From Microglena sp. YARC (taxonomy: Eukaryota; Chlorophyta; Chlorophyceae; Chlamydomonadales; Chlamydomonadaceae), in NCBI GenBank assembly GCA_022414725.1, contig CM039466.1, forward strand, positions 10,651,756 to 10,715,755: a stretch of DNA of 64,000 bases. Reading direction: 5' to 3'. A program made the translations under genes and the position numbers. Positions 47,938 to 59,829 of the stretch are shown piece by piece; the stretch's first letter is position 1; every line of letters begins with the position of its first letter. The notes beneath the pieces are model-generated. The model saw nothing but the letters and a program-made list of their open reading frames with translations. It searched no databases and was not told where the DNA came from.

Positions 47938-50728
47938 TTGTATGGGCCGACCCTTTCAGCTGTGAGATCCCACCCTAAGGTCCCCTTGCTGTCCCACACC
48001 CGCCCAACTCACACGCATACCCACACGCTCTCTAAGCCTCCCACAGCTACTAATACCGCCCCTCGCGGCGTGGGTGCAAGTCCCGATATGCCCCTCGTGG
48101 CATTGTCGTCTCTGACGATTAATACAGCCTCCCATGGCGTGGGGGCAAGTCCCGATGTGCCCCTCGTGGCATCATCGTCTCTGACGATTAACACAGCCTC
48201 CCATGGCGTGGGTGCAAGTCCCGATGTGCCCCTCACGGCATTGTCGTTCCCGACAAAATTAACCAATAACGAAGCTGCAAGTCCTTATGCTCACAACCAA
48301 CTTAACAATCAACCTTGGACAACTGTGTCCTACAACTCTTCTCCCATCTTCTGCAAAACTAACGAAAACTCGTACTCCCCTGCAGCCCTGATCGCCTATC
48401 CCTTCATCATCCGTTCTAAGGGTGAAGAGATCTACAACAGCGAAGGGAGGCCGATGCCCACTAATCCCTACCGTCCTAAATACATCCGCAAAGCAAGGGA
48501 CATCCAGTTGATCGCTGAGAGACTCAAGTCCAACCCTCAACCTCCGTCCCCCCTTGGAGAGTCAACCTTCCAGCATCTTGATCCTTTCGCTGACACGCTC
48601 TCCAAATACAAAATCCTCCCGGTGCACAACACCACCAACAATGAGGAGTTTTACGAGCTAACTCTCAGTGGCACCTATGGACGCGACCCTAGCATCCTTG
48701 CTGAGGGTCCCCTTTCTACGCCACAATCTCTGACCTTTCCTGTCGGCGCACACCCGTGCACTGACGCAGCTGCGGTGGTCCGGACCATACGCGATATCAT
48801 CGCGAACAGACCAGATGACGGTCTTTTCAAAAGTGGAGTATCTTTGGACCAAGTTACTAACACCTCCATGCCTGGAAAGCCACCAATATGGTCAATCAAG
48901 CTGTTTGCTAACAACGACATGCTTTCCCTGGCTGGCCTGGCTATTATAGAGGACTTTAACAACTTTGCAGTCCTCTCCACAGCCAACAAGCTGGAGAAGG
49001 GGGTTCCCAGGATCACCACTCCTCGGGTAACCAACCAACACATCCTGAACTGCAAAACGCACTTCAGCATTGTGGAGGACTCTCTCCTCCACCTTCACCT
49101 CCCCTCAGATCCTTCAGCTAAGATCAACTGGCACAACCGGCAATGTGCTATCTCCATGCTGGTTGGACCAACCATCCTGTCTACCATCGGGGGTACCAGG
49201 ATCTGTTCAGCTAACTCCTCTGGCAGCAGCCAAACAGGGAGATCCAGTGCCCAGGACGGGCTGGATACTGCTAACTCAACCTTGAGGGAGATCCCCTACG
49301 TCTTCCCCAATCTCGCAGCAGAAGGGAGCGACTACAATATGACTGACCATGAAGACCAGTCAGATGGCTCTAAAAGGCAGAGGACTGAGCCTCACATGGA
49401 CCCCCAGCTACTCCCGCACCACCCCTTCCCTGAAGAAACTGACTTCCCTTCAGTTGCTTGGATCATGGAGCAGCAGGGTCACTACCTCACCACCAGCTGG
49501 AGGTCCCAGCCTGAGAAGCCAGCATGGTTTCCCAAGTTGGAGAACATCCTGCGCATGGCTGCAGAGTTTGAGGAATGTGATGACCAAGTGTCGGCCCTCA
49601 GGCTACTCAACTTCAGATACTTGAAGAATGGGAGAGACGGCAGGGTCACTGAAGAGTTGCACTTTGCAACTCAAGAGGATAAGGAACACTTTGAATCCTT
49701 ACTCCCCCTCTACATCTCTAACATGCACTTCTCTGCATATTTCACCCACTCCAAGATTCCTCCAGATATCTGCAACTCTTCCCTGATTCTGAAGACTGAG
49801 GCCAACACTGCCCTCAGATCCATGACGGACTTCACCGAAGAGGTGAATCGGCTGTGCAAGGCAACCGTTGACCTCATGAACGACAAGCAGTGCTGTGATT
49901 CCACGGTTGACAACCTCGACCACTTCTCCCTCTCCTATTGGAATGCTGAAACCAGGGACCAGGCTACTGCCCCAGAGCACTCTCTGTACACCAGGGAGCT
50001 CATCCCTCTGAGACTGCTCTCGAACTATGAAGTCCAATTGGCTATCAAGAGGGGTATCCGCATCATCCTGTCCAGCAGATTGCATGTCCTCACAGCATTC
50101 ATCTGCTGCAAAGGCTAAGTCAAGGTCAACGGCATCCAGTTTTACTTCCGTCCTGGCTTCATGCCTGACCTGGACCCTACCAAGAAGGACAACCTCCCAG
50201 ACTGGGTAGCCCTGGCAGGCTACCTCATTACAAGGGAGATCGTCCATGACAGCACTGGCAAGGTTGTCCCCCTTGACCCTACCATTTTTGGTGCTGACCT
50301 GGCCAGCTGGAAGGAGATCCAGAGCCGCCTCAACATCACCTCCTATGGGCAGAACGTGACTATGTACTTCCATGCCCTCGCCTCCCTGGCCAAAGCCAAG
50401 CCCTATGGGTTGCCTGCCCCATGGCCCACGGCTAACGTTGAGCTTGACCTTGCTCTCCACCCAGGGATTGGACTTGCTCCTACCCCGGAAGGACCTACCA
50501 CCTGGATGGAACTGCTCCAGACCTATACCCCCCTTCAGGTAAACCACTCTAACAATTTCTCCCCCTGCAGTTCCCGTTTTGACAGCCAGCAGCTAAATAA
50601 CTATACTTTTAATTTCACAGGCAGCCGCCCCTGCCCCAGCAGCTGGACCCAGCCAGCCCAGGAGACAGCCAGCTCCCACCAACCAGTGGAAGGAGGTGAC
50701 CAAGAAGACGGTCTGGAAGAAGCCATAG
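47938..50728 (+). pseudogene. LINE ORF1 protein, with an in-frame stop and an 82-bp intron-like segment
   Basis: The frame runs from 47938 to a TAA at 50116-50118, then stays open in the same frame. The translation on either side (HVLTAFICCKG and VKVNGIQFYFRPGF) looks like one protein. At 50539-50620 an 82-bp GTAAAC...TTTCACAG segment has intron form. Removing it joins TYTPLQ to an Ala/Pro-rich basic tail ending QWKEVTKKTVWKKP and a TAG stop at 50726-50728. That would give about 900 residues. The N-terminal part has three 23-residue repeats (48067-48260). No known ORF1 domain (RRM, zinc knuckle, esterase) is recognised. The role, RNA binding for the retrotransposition particle, is inferred only from position before ORF2. 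Confidence 0.65.
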
Positions 50729-50748
50729 GGATTTTATGTGCACCCATT

Positions 50749-52680
50749 ATGATCCCCTGCCTCTTAGTCATAGACTTCTATAGCACTCTTCTGATTGTCC
50801 CTCTCCTTATGGCTACTTGTTGGATCATAGGGTGTACCAAGCTATTGACATCAGTACAGAGTACACCCACTATTGATAAGTCAATCGTGAACAGCTTCCT
50901 TCTTCTGAAACCCTCTGCAAAGCAGAATTCTAGCTGTGAACCTATTAGGAAATCCTGTACTCAGGACCTTAGAACCTTGACTCATCCTACCTGGGATACA
51001 GCTCCTAGGGGAGGTAGACCTACTTCCAGACTTCGTTCCACTCCTGTAAACAGCTCTAGCTATTGGGAACCCCAAATAGACTGTCACTGTCACGTTCATT
51101 CTATTAACGCCTACCTCGGATACAAGGCCCTGGACTACAAAGAGGTCCTACAGTTCTCCATAAACCTCAACACACACGTCACTAACTACACTCAACATGA
51201 GTGGGATCTAGAACGTTGCTATTTCAACAAACTAACCGGTAACTACACAATCCCTTTAGTCAACTATTACCTGGCTAACAGGAAATCTCACTTAGGCTCT
51301 CTCACTGGCCACAGGAACTCACAAACATATACTCCATCCCATCCTCCCCCTACTACACCAACAACTGAAGACACATCTGAGAATTATTCTGCAGGAATTA
51401 TGCCTGGCAGCACTAAACAGCAAATTTTATCTCGGCTTCCTCCCAGCTGCACAAGGTTTATCCTCCACTACAACTGTGGATATGGACATGCTACAACCAT
51501 TAAGCAAATTAATGGTAAGTGGTGGGACATGAACTCTGAACACAACGGCCCTATTCTTCTCCACTCACAAGATTGGATAAAACTCCAAGGGAACATCTAC
51601 ACTCTTACCAAAACATCACCCTCCTTCCTTTCACACCCTTTTCAACCAGAAATTAACCACACACCAGGCCACCCTACTAGGGAGACTGTTGACATGATCT
51701 CCCCTACTAGTAACACCACACCCACTCACAACCATCCTGACCCTCCCCACAGTATGGACTACATAACTTCCCCATGGCCTGCAGAACTCACAGATCACAA
51801 CTTACCAGATCAGGATAACTCCTCAGATCTAACTTTCTCTGATCTCCTAGACTCCACCCTATCAGACCAAGAAGATCCCATAGATTCCCCCTCTTTAAAT
51901 CAAAAAGACCCCACAGAAACTATTTACTTAGTCTCTGACGATGAGGAACCTCCCAGATCAAAACAAAAAACATCTCCTGCAAAGAAAAATAATTTAACTA
52001 CCAAACGCTCACACCCCTGCACACACCAGATGCACAACACACCTCTCCCTATACCTAGCAAAGTTGTCCTTCCTGACTTCACTAAGTTTCGCCAATGCAG
52101 AATTTTTGGGGCAGAACCTCCTACCAAGAAACCTGCTCCTTCCAAACTCACCACCAAAACCCTTCCAACGAAAAGAATTAAAATTACTCATACTACTTCA
52201 TATCCTGTTCAACAACAGCAAACTGCACTCTATCTCACTAACATTATCACCTCCAACTGCAGAGGCATTTTCTCATCCTGGGAAACACTCTATGACCATA
52301 TTCGAACTAATGAGCCAGACATTGCTATTCTCACCGAAACAAAACTCACCTCCAACAATACAGGCATAATTAATATGATCAAACAAGACCTCTCTGACTA
52401 CCACTTTCATCACAGCAGCAAAACCATTAAGCAAGCTACCAATGCAGACAACATTGTTACCCGCTCAGCTGGAGTCATCACACTCATCAAAAAGACTCTT
52501 ACTGCACACCTAATTAAACACGAAATCCCTACTGACATAGCTGGTCATCTCACTCATCAAACTATTAACAACATCACTCACATCCTAGGTGTCTACATGA
52601 CCTGCAATGATCCTGCCAAAAGAGCCCGCATCTATGAACACATCCACTACATCATATCCCAGAACCCCTCTCACCACTAG
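50749..52680 (+). pseudogene. LINE ORF2, N-terminal part: Josephin-like protease domain and AP-endonuclease start
   Basis: The first in-frame ATG after the ORF1 stop is 50749. A protease-like region follows. Cys codon 51088 sits in CHVHSINAYLG, matching the Josephin spacing Cys, His+3, Asn+6, Leu+9. His codon 51487 is followed 15 residues later by Asn (51532) in HATTIKQINGKWWDMNS. An acidic, Ser/Pro-rich linker comes next. An L1-type endonuclease then starts with IITSNCRGIFSSWETLYDHI and PDIAILTETKL. A TAG at 52678-52680 replaces a Tyr codon (TAT in copy 2) just before the GGDWNA motif. The frame is also open backwards through the intron-like segment into ORF1. Confidence 0.68.
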
Positions 52681-52908
52681 ATTGCAGGGGGAGACTGGAA
52701 TGCAGCTTACTACCTTACTGATAGAAGCAACACAGTCCATCACCTGGAGGACCAGCCTCACTACCAGCATCTTAATAAATATTCAATTCACATCCAACCA
52801 TCTCCACGTCCCCATACTTACTCAGACAACACCTCCTACAGCAGCAGGATAGATGACATCGTTCTCATCAACCCTCCACCTGCAACCATGGTGACAGAAA
52901 CCACACAC

Positions 52909-53232
52909 TATCAGCATGTATAGCGGTGCTCTCACGCGTTTTATGACTTGGTGACTACTTATGTACTCCCTTAGAACTATCGGCTCTCCTGAGCCAGCTT
53001 CCCGTGGGACTGAGTCATCTTGAGATGACTCAGTGGCAGCTTCCTGTCACCTACGTCTCCGGTCTGATCTGTACCCTGTTAGGTTCCTGTCTACCGCCTC
53101 CTTTCACCACAGGTGCCCCTTTATGGGTCTCCTGTGTCTGTAACGTTATCCTTGTCTCCGTGTATAGATTGGTGCGTCTGTTCCGCTGCTTTAATCTACT
53201 GTCCACTCTACCGGAGTGATTTCAAGCTGATA
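52909..53232 (+). repeat. 5' LTR of the copia element
   Basis: 324 bp, starting TATCAGC and ending GCTGATA, a perfect 7-bp inverted terminus instead of the usual TG...CA. It differs from the 3' LTR by an 18-bp insertion (around 53127) and a few small indels. Confidence 0.9.
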
Positions 53233-53246
53233 GGTTACTGGGCTCC
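53233..53246 (+). other. Primer-binding site candidate (tRNA-iMet anticodon-arm type)
   Basis: GGTTACTGGGCTCC follows the 5' LTR directly. It resembles GGTTATGGGCCC, the complement of the initiator-Met tRNA anticodon arm used as a half-tRNA primer by several copia elements. There is one inserted base and one substitution. It does not start with TGG, so a 3'-CCA primer is unlikely. Confidence 0.45.
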
Positions 53247-53263
53247 TCATCATTACCACTGCT

Positions 53264-56200
53264 TTGATAATGCAACTTCCGCGAGGGCCTCCTGCCGGCT
53301 TTGTGAAACTTACCAAACTTAATGGTGTTTCATGGGCTCGTGGGATCCGTAGTGTCATTGTGAGCAATGAATGCGACCGAATCCTCCCAACGGGGGTGAA
53401 GGTTCCTCTAGATTGGCTAGACGACTGCGCGCCAGCGGCCTCTGCTGCCGGAGAGGAGGGTCCTTCCGCCATCAAGGAAGTAACCCCCCCCGATCAATCC
53501 TCCAACTTTACGGTTCCTTCTCTCAATGTTCGACGCCTGTCCTCTGATGTTGAGGATGTCCTGATGAAGCTGTGTTGTGTACAGACACAGATCATCCGTT
53601 GTGCATCAGACCCGCAGCCTCATTGCGTCCCCTTCAATTATGATGAAGACTACTCTACTACTACTGATGATGAGGAGGACTTGAAGAGTGCTACGAGTGC
53701 TGACTTCGGTGGCGTGACCCATCTGCTGCTGCCACTCGTGTCTTTGAGACTTCCGCTGTTTCGCTGGTGTATGAGCCTCCTGATCAGCAGATGCCTAATC
53801 GAGAGCTTTCGCCTGTGTATCAGCCTCAGCCTTCGTCGGCGCCTCCCTTTGAGCCTGTTCCCCCGGCTTACCCGGAGGTGGCAAAGCCCACTTTCTTGAA
53901 GGGCTTTGCTTCTTTTTCCTCTGCATCTGCCCCCATGGAGCGTGGCCTCCCTGGCTACCACACTCGCTCTCGCGAGGCTGCTGTTTCCTCTGCACGCACC
54001 TCTGCTGCTGGTGCCTCCCTGGAACCCCTCCGCCTCCGCCGGTGGAGCTGCCTCCTGCCCCTGGCCCTCCTCCTATGCTATATACGCGGTCATGCGAATC
54101 TTGGAGCATCTGCTCACTGGTGGATCTCCTCCGACTTTGAACTTGCGGGACTACCGCCTGATCAACCAGGATCGACGGGATGGTGAGTCCTTGAACCGCT
54201 CTTTGTACGGTCGGATGGATATGCAGGCTACAATGGCAAATGTTAGTGTGAAGCTGAGGCATCGCCGAGTGATGGCTTTCTCTGAGCTTGGTACCAGGTG
54301 TCGTTCTTTTCTTGGTCCAGTCACTTCTGGGATTCTGTATCCCCCAGATCATGGTGTTTCCTTTGGTGGTACGAGGCGTAGTGATCACGAGAAGCTTGGT
54401 TATCAGTTTGTGCGAGTGCCTGTCCCTCGGTGTCCTGTTAGCCCAGATTTCGAGCTGCTTATGAGTGTTGCGAGGTCCATTCCTGTGATTAGGAACATAG
54501 ACGACCAGCGCGCTCTTGACGCTGGTCTTGCTGCGGAGTATTTCATGGACATTCGTAGGTCCTTGGCTCCTGTCCCTTCTGCGATTGGAGCTGGGTCTAA
54601 TACCCTCATTCATGGTGAGTCTCGGTTTGATCCTGCACTGTTGGGTTTCAGTGCACTGCCTCTCGAACGTCAGGAGTTCATGTGTTTAACTATGATGCTC
54701 GCGAACATGGAGGACGATATGGTCAAGGTATACCAGGACTTTGCCACCCCTCGGGATATCCTTTTGGACATCCGGAAGACGCAGTCTGATGCCCTTGCCT
54801 CTAGAGTCCCTCTCATGCGTATCGAACTTCATAATGCGCACATGGGCCCTTCTGACCGTGTCGATGATTTCTTTCGCATGGTTCGCAGTCTGTGCACTGA
54901 CCTCCGCAGTGCTGGACATCCTGTCACTCAGCGCCACGCCATGGAAACCATTGTGAATGGGATCCGTTTGATCCGATTTGAATCGCTGCGGATCCAGTAC
55001 GGTATGATGTTGGCTAACAGACAGACTGTAGATTACTGGTCTTGTCTAGAGGCATATCGGTCTCTCGACATTTTGAACATTGCTCTCCCCAGGTCCGACT
55101 CCAGGCATCCTGGTTGGTCCCGGGACGCTCCCCAGTTTCCTGCCAATGCTGCGTTTCAGCGTGGGCAGGGATCTGGTTCTCAGGGTTCTGGTTCCAACAA
55201 GCGACGTCTGGATTGCACTTGGGGCCCATGCCTCAGCAAGACGACCCACTCGGAGGATCGCTGTTTCACGAAGCATCCGCACCTGCGTAAGACCAAGCCT
55301 GGTGCACCGGTTACCAATCCGGTGCCCATGGCCTTGGCCTTCCAGGTGTGCTTACTCCGCGGCAGCTGGCCTCCTTGCAGGCTCAGATTGATGGGTATGC
55401 TTTGGAAAAGAAATAGGAGGTACGCTCTGTCCTTTTCTCTTGCACTGCGAAATTTTCAAATGTCTGCAGCCCAAGCCTGTCTGAGGGTGTCTGGCATGTT
55501 GATTCTGGAGCTGGGATGTCAATCACAGGTGATATGTCTTTGTTCACTGTGTTTCATGCTTCTGAGACTGGGCCAGCAGTTAAAATTTGGTGATGGTGTG
55601 GTTCAACGGTCTGTGGGTCAGGGTTCCATTGTGTTATGTAGTGATTGGTTACCAACACCAATCACTTTAACCAATGTTCTCTACATCCCACACTGTCCGG
55701 TGAACCTCATGTCAGTAAATGCTGTTGCCCATGCTCACAACTGCAAGATTTCTTTTGATAGTCTTAGTTGTACTGCCACACAGGGCTCTTCTGTTCTGTG
55801 GTCTTTCCCTGCCTCCAGTGATGGTGTGTACAAGTTTGCATGTAGGCCTTGTCACACCCCTCGTGGCCGTTTGTATGGTGCTGAAAGATTATCCAGCTTT
55901 TGCTCTTGATGTTGATGAGGATGGTGGAGTTGTGATCCCTACCACTCCTGAATGGTTGTGGCATAGGCGGCTGGGTCACCCTGGCTATGATGCCATGCAC
56001 AACCTTGTAAGGAAGGGTTTGGTTCAGAACTTACCCCTCACTCTCCAACAGGTGCAAAGACTGTCTAAGATCCCATGTGATGCTTGTCAGAAGGCAAAGG
56101 GAAAACGAATCCCTTTTCCTAAAGAAAGCAAAACTAGGATCCGTGCCCCATTACAACGCCTTCACTTGGACATCATGGGGCCATTTAATATTAGGGGCTT

Positions 56201-59129
56201 GCGTGGGGAGTTTTATGTTCTGTGTCTCACTGACCAATACTCTGGCTATGCTGAGGTCTTGTGCTTGAGAACCAGGGATGAAGCTCCCTTAGCAGTTCAA
56301 ACTACCATCCTCAGATGGATGACTCAGCTGCATGGATTTGTTTTCAAGTGTCTTAGGTCTGACAGGGCTAAGGAATTTATAGTGAAGTGGTTCGAGGATT
56401 GGTTAGAATCGGTTGGTGCTGTGCATGAATTGTCCATGGCTTACACTGCTCAGCAGAATGCGACTGTGGAACGGTACAATGGGGTCCTTCAGAACGTAGC
56501 TAGGAGCATTCACTTGGAGTCTAAGCTCACTAAGTCCTTCTGGCCCTATGCCTTCCTCGCCGCGTGTTACCTACGCAACCGGCTGCCTAATCAGGGTGAC
56601 AAGACTCCTTATGAGTTGTTCTTTGGGGTTCTACCTGATGTATCGTTATTGCGCGTGTTCGGGTGCCCATGCTATGTTACCTTAGTGAATGGGAAGAAGC
56701 GCAATAAGCTTGACGAAAGGGCGTTATCTGGTAGACTGGTTGGGTATTCTCTGGTGAGTAAGGGTTATTTTGTTTGGGTTCCGAAGTTGCGCCAGGTGGT
56801 AGAGAGTCGTGATGTGCTCTTCTATGAACAGTTTAGCTATAACTGTATCCCTGGGCTCTTTCCCTATGATGGATCTCAGTATTTTTTCTCGCACCCCTGC
56901 CGCTATCATCGGTAAAGGGCTTGATACTACTGACAATGTCCTGGGCCCTTTACCAACCCCGATTGTTGACCGCTTTACTGGTCATGGGATGACGATGCGT
57001 CCCAGGCCAGGTAATGATGGTGCTGTATCGCGTGCGGCGGCATTGGGCCAGGGGGAGTCTGATGTTCCTTCAAGCTCTAATTTATTCGAATCTCAGGGGG
57101 TCGCCGGGCCTTCCTCTGCGCCACGTTTCGTCGGTGAAGTCGTAGGATTAGGACAGCCTCGGGTCATAGTGGAACCTAGTACAGGTCCACTGTCCACTAG
57201 TCGCCACCCCCCGTCCACCTATTCGGATAGCTCGCGGGAGTTGTTGATCACTTCACCCCCTGCTATACCTGGTGGTTTATACCGGACCAGGCATTGCGAC
57301 GATGTGGCCGTCACAGATGATGTGAGTGATGACCTCGAACACTGGTCCGGGTCAGATACTGCGTATGGCTGGGGTGTTCCAGTGTACCCAGGCTTCGACG
57401 ATTTAGAGGCAAAGGAGGCCGGCCTTGTTCAACCACGCATGAGTGCTGCGCTGGGGGCTTGATTACCGGTTACTGCTGATACTGCTGATATCCCCGCTGC
57501 CCATGTACAAGTACACTGCTTGTACGTGGGGGCTTTTATTTCTACCTCTACTGAACTCTCTTATAAAGCTGCAATGTTACCTACCAACCCTGACAGAGAT
57601 CTCTGGCTGCAGGCTATGAAGGATGAGATGGCCTCCCTCCATGCTCATGGCACTTGGGTCCTCACTCCACAGCCTCCTAGGCAGAGGATTCTATCTGGCA
57701 GATGGTTATTTGTCAAGAAACATGGGGCTAATGGTTCTTTGCGTTTTAAAGCTCGTTTTTGTAGTTCGTGGTTTTTGCAACGTCCTGGGCTGGACTACCA
57801 TGATGTATATGCCCCGTCTCCTCTAAAGCAAGTCTTCGTGTGCTCCTTGCTGCCATCACTCATAGGAAGATGTTTGTGAGGCAGCTGGACATCAAGACTG
57901 CATTCTTAAATGCCAAGCTGGAACCTGGTCTGGACCTGTTCTGTTACCAGCCTGAGGGCTTTTCATGAACTTGGTCCTGACAATGTTCCCCTTGTGTGCA
58001 AGCTGATTAAATCTCTTTGTGGTTTGAAGCAGGCACCCAGGGCTTGGAGCAAAGATGTAAAGCAGGTTTTGGTTGCCCACGGTTTTACCATGTGCAAAGC
58101 TGAACCTGCTCTGTATTTCAGGAGGGATTCTACTGGTGGGTGGAGCTATGTCCTGACCTATGTGGATGACTTTATCTGTGCTTTTAGTGAGCTGCATAGG
58201 TATGCCTTGCTGATCAAGGCTATGGAAGCAGCTGGGTGGGAAGTCAAGGAAATGGGTGTACCTGTCCAGTTCCTTTCATTGGACATGACTTGTACACTTG
58301 ATTCTGACGGCAGGTGTGTTAAGATCAACCTCTCCCAGCACTCCTACATTGTTGAGCTGGTGGAGCAGTTTGGTCTCACTGCTGCTACCAACCCAAGTTT
58401 TCAGTTCCCATGGCCAAGTGCACTGTCACTGATCCTCCTGGAGAACCTCTGGCCTCTAATAGCCAGTACCTCTCTCTTGTGGGGGCTTTGCTGTACCTGG
58501 CTACCTGCACAAGGCCTGATATTTCTTTTGCTGTTAGCTACCTGTCCAGGTTTTCTGCTCAACCCACTGCCCCCCTGTGGGCTGCAGCCAAGCGCTTGCT
58601 TTTGTATTTGAGAGAACATTCCCATCTGGGCCTCACTTACACTCACAGCCCTGGTTTCTCTTTTACTGTCTTTAGTGACTCATCCTTTGCTGATGATGGG
58701 TCTGACAGGAGATCTCAGACTGGCTATGCTGTGCTTGCTGGAGGCTGCCTTGTGAACTGGATGAGCAAAAGGCAACCCACTGTTGCTGTTAGCTCCAGTG
58801 AGGCTGAGTATCAGGCCCTGTCTCAGACTGCCAGGGAGGTGCAATGGTTGAAAAAGTTGAGAATTGATCTAGGGCTGCCTTGTGACCTGGTCACCATTCA
58901 GGGTGACAACTTGGGGTCCTTGAGCTGGGCCAATGACTGTCAGCTGCTCCCTCGCAACAAGCACATTGATGTCATCCATCACTATATCCAGGAGCTGGTG
59001 GAGGATGGCCAGGTGGATGTTGCCTATGTTAACACTAAGGACAACTGTGCTGACCCCTTCACCAAGCCCCTTGATCCTATGGTGTTCTGGCGTTTCATTC
59101 GCATGTTTGGAATGACTGCTTCTCCTTAA
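53264..59129 (+). pseudogene. copia gag-pol polyprotein, frameshifted
   Basis: Domains in order: gag (53264 to about 55410) with a Pro-rich linker in shifting frames, helical core FDPALLGFSALPLERQEFMC, and a Cys/His cluster CTWGPC...HSEDRCFTKH; aspartic protease WHVDSGAGMSIT (about 55490) in another frame; integrase (about 55950-56860) with HRRLGHPG, CDACQKAKG and core LHLDIMGPF, LRSDRAKEF, ATVERYNGV; reverse transcriptase (57540-58400) with WLQAMKDEM, LDIKTAFLNA and YVDDF; RNase H (58670-59127) with FSDSSFADD, SSSEAEYQAL and DNCADPFTKPL. Stop TAA is at 59127. At least six frame changes occur, many at T or A runs, plus a TAG at about 55412. Not functional as it stands. Confidence 0.88.
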
Positions 59130-59459
59130 ACCAATTTTTTTGGGTACATGTATTCTAGAATTTTGGTTACATGTATTCTGGAATTTTGGTTACATTTTAG
59201 GTTTTTTGGTTACATTTAGAGTTTCTTTAAGTTATCATTGATTGGCATTAGATTCCTATTCCCGGATCGGGTTTTCTATACCGTTGTTACCCGACTTTGA
59301 TATTTAGTTGTCCTCTTATATCCACTTGGCAAATTTTGGTTCTTTGCCTTGCTTCATACCTTCCCTTACACCATTCGGGTTTCATTTGAAGTTTCTCTCG
59401 ATTTTTTTTTTCGGAGTTCTTTTGATTTTTTTTTTTTTTTAATTTGTTACATATAGTTC

Positions 59460-59520
59460 TATGTCACCAGTGCCATAGGTGGAGTAGTACTATTGTATGT
59501 CACCTGTGTCATAGGTGGAG
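59460..59520 (+). other. Tandem motif and polypurine-like tract before the 3' LTR
   Basis: Two copies of a GTCACC.GTG.CATAGGTGGAGTA motif precede the LTR. The last AGGTGGAG (59513-59520) directly abuts TATCAGC and may serve as the polypurine tract. Confidence 0.4.
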
Positions 59521-59829
59521 TATCAGCATGTATAGCGGTGCTCTCACGCGTTTTATGACTTGGTGACTACTTATGTACTCCCTTAGAACTATCGGCTCTC
59601 CTGAGCCAGCTTCCCGTGGGACTGAGTCATCTTGAGATGACTCAGTGGCAGCTTCCCTGTCACCTACGTCTCCGGTCTGATCTGTACCCTGTTAGGTTCC
59701 TGTCTACCGCCTCCTCTTTCACCACAGGTGCCCCTTTATGTGTTATCCTTGTCTCCGTGTATAGATTGGTGCGTCTGTTCCGCTGCTTTAATCTACTGTC
59801 CACTCTACCGGAGTGATTTCAAGCTGATA
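59521..59829 (+). repeat. 3' LTR of the copia element
   Basis: 309 bp, TATCAGC...GCTGATA. It lacks 18 bases present in the 5' LTR near 53127 and has single-base and CT insertions elsewhere. The rest is almost identical. Confidence 0.9.

Larger units (their letters stand above)
47938..52908 (+). mobile_element. LINE (non-LTR retrotransposon) copy 1, 5' part, interrupted by copia
   Basis: Contains ORF1, an intron-like segment and the first part of ORF2 (Josephin-like domain, then AP-endonuclease N-terminus). It stops abruptly at 52908 where the copia LTR begins. The 3' continuation of this family is seen only in copy 2 (59830-64000). The 5' limit is uncertain. Confidence 0.85.
52909..59829 (+). 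mobile_element. Ty1/copia LTR retrotransposon, 6.9 kb, degenerate
   Basis: Two LTRs (324 and 309 bp) flank gag, protease, integrase, reverse transcriptase and RNase H in copia order. The coding region has several frameshifts. It sits between two LINE segments that overlap by about 1 kb, and no 5-bp target duplication is present (CACAC on the left, TAAAT on the right). Confidence 0.92.

Noticed and set aside
52909..59829. Reading the copia element as a host gene cluster
   Set aside because: LTRs, integrase, YVDD reverse transcriptase and RNase H in copia order make it a retrotransposon.
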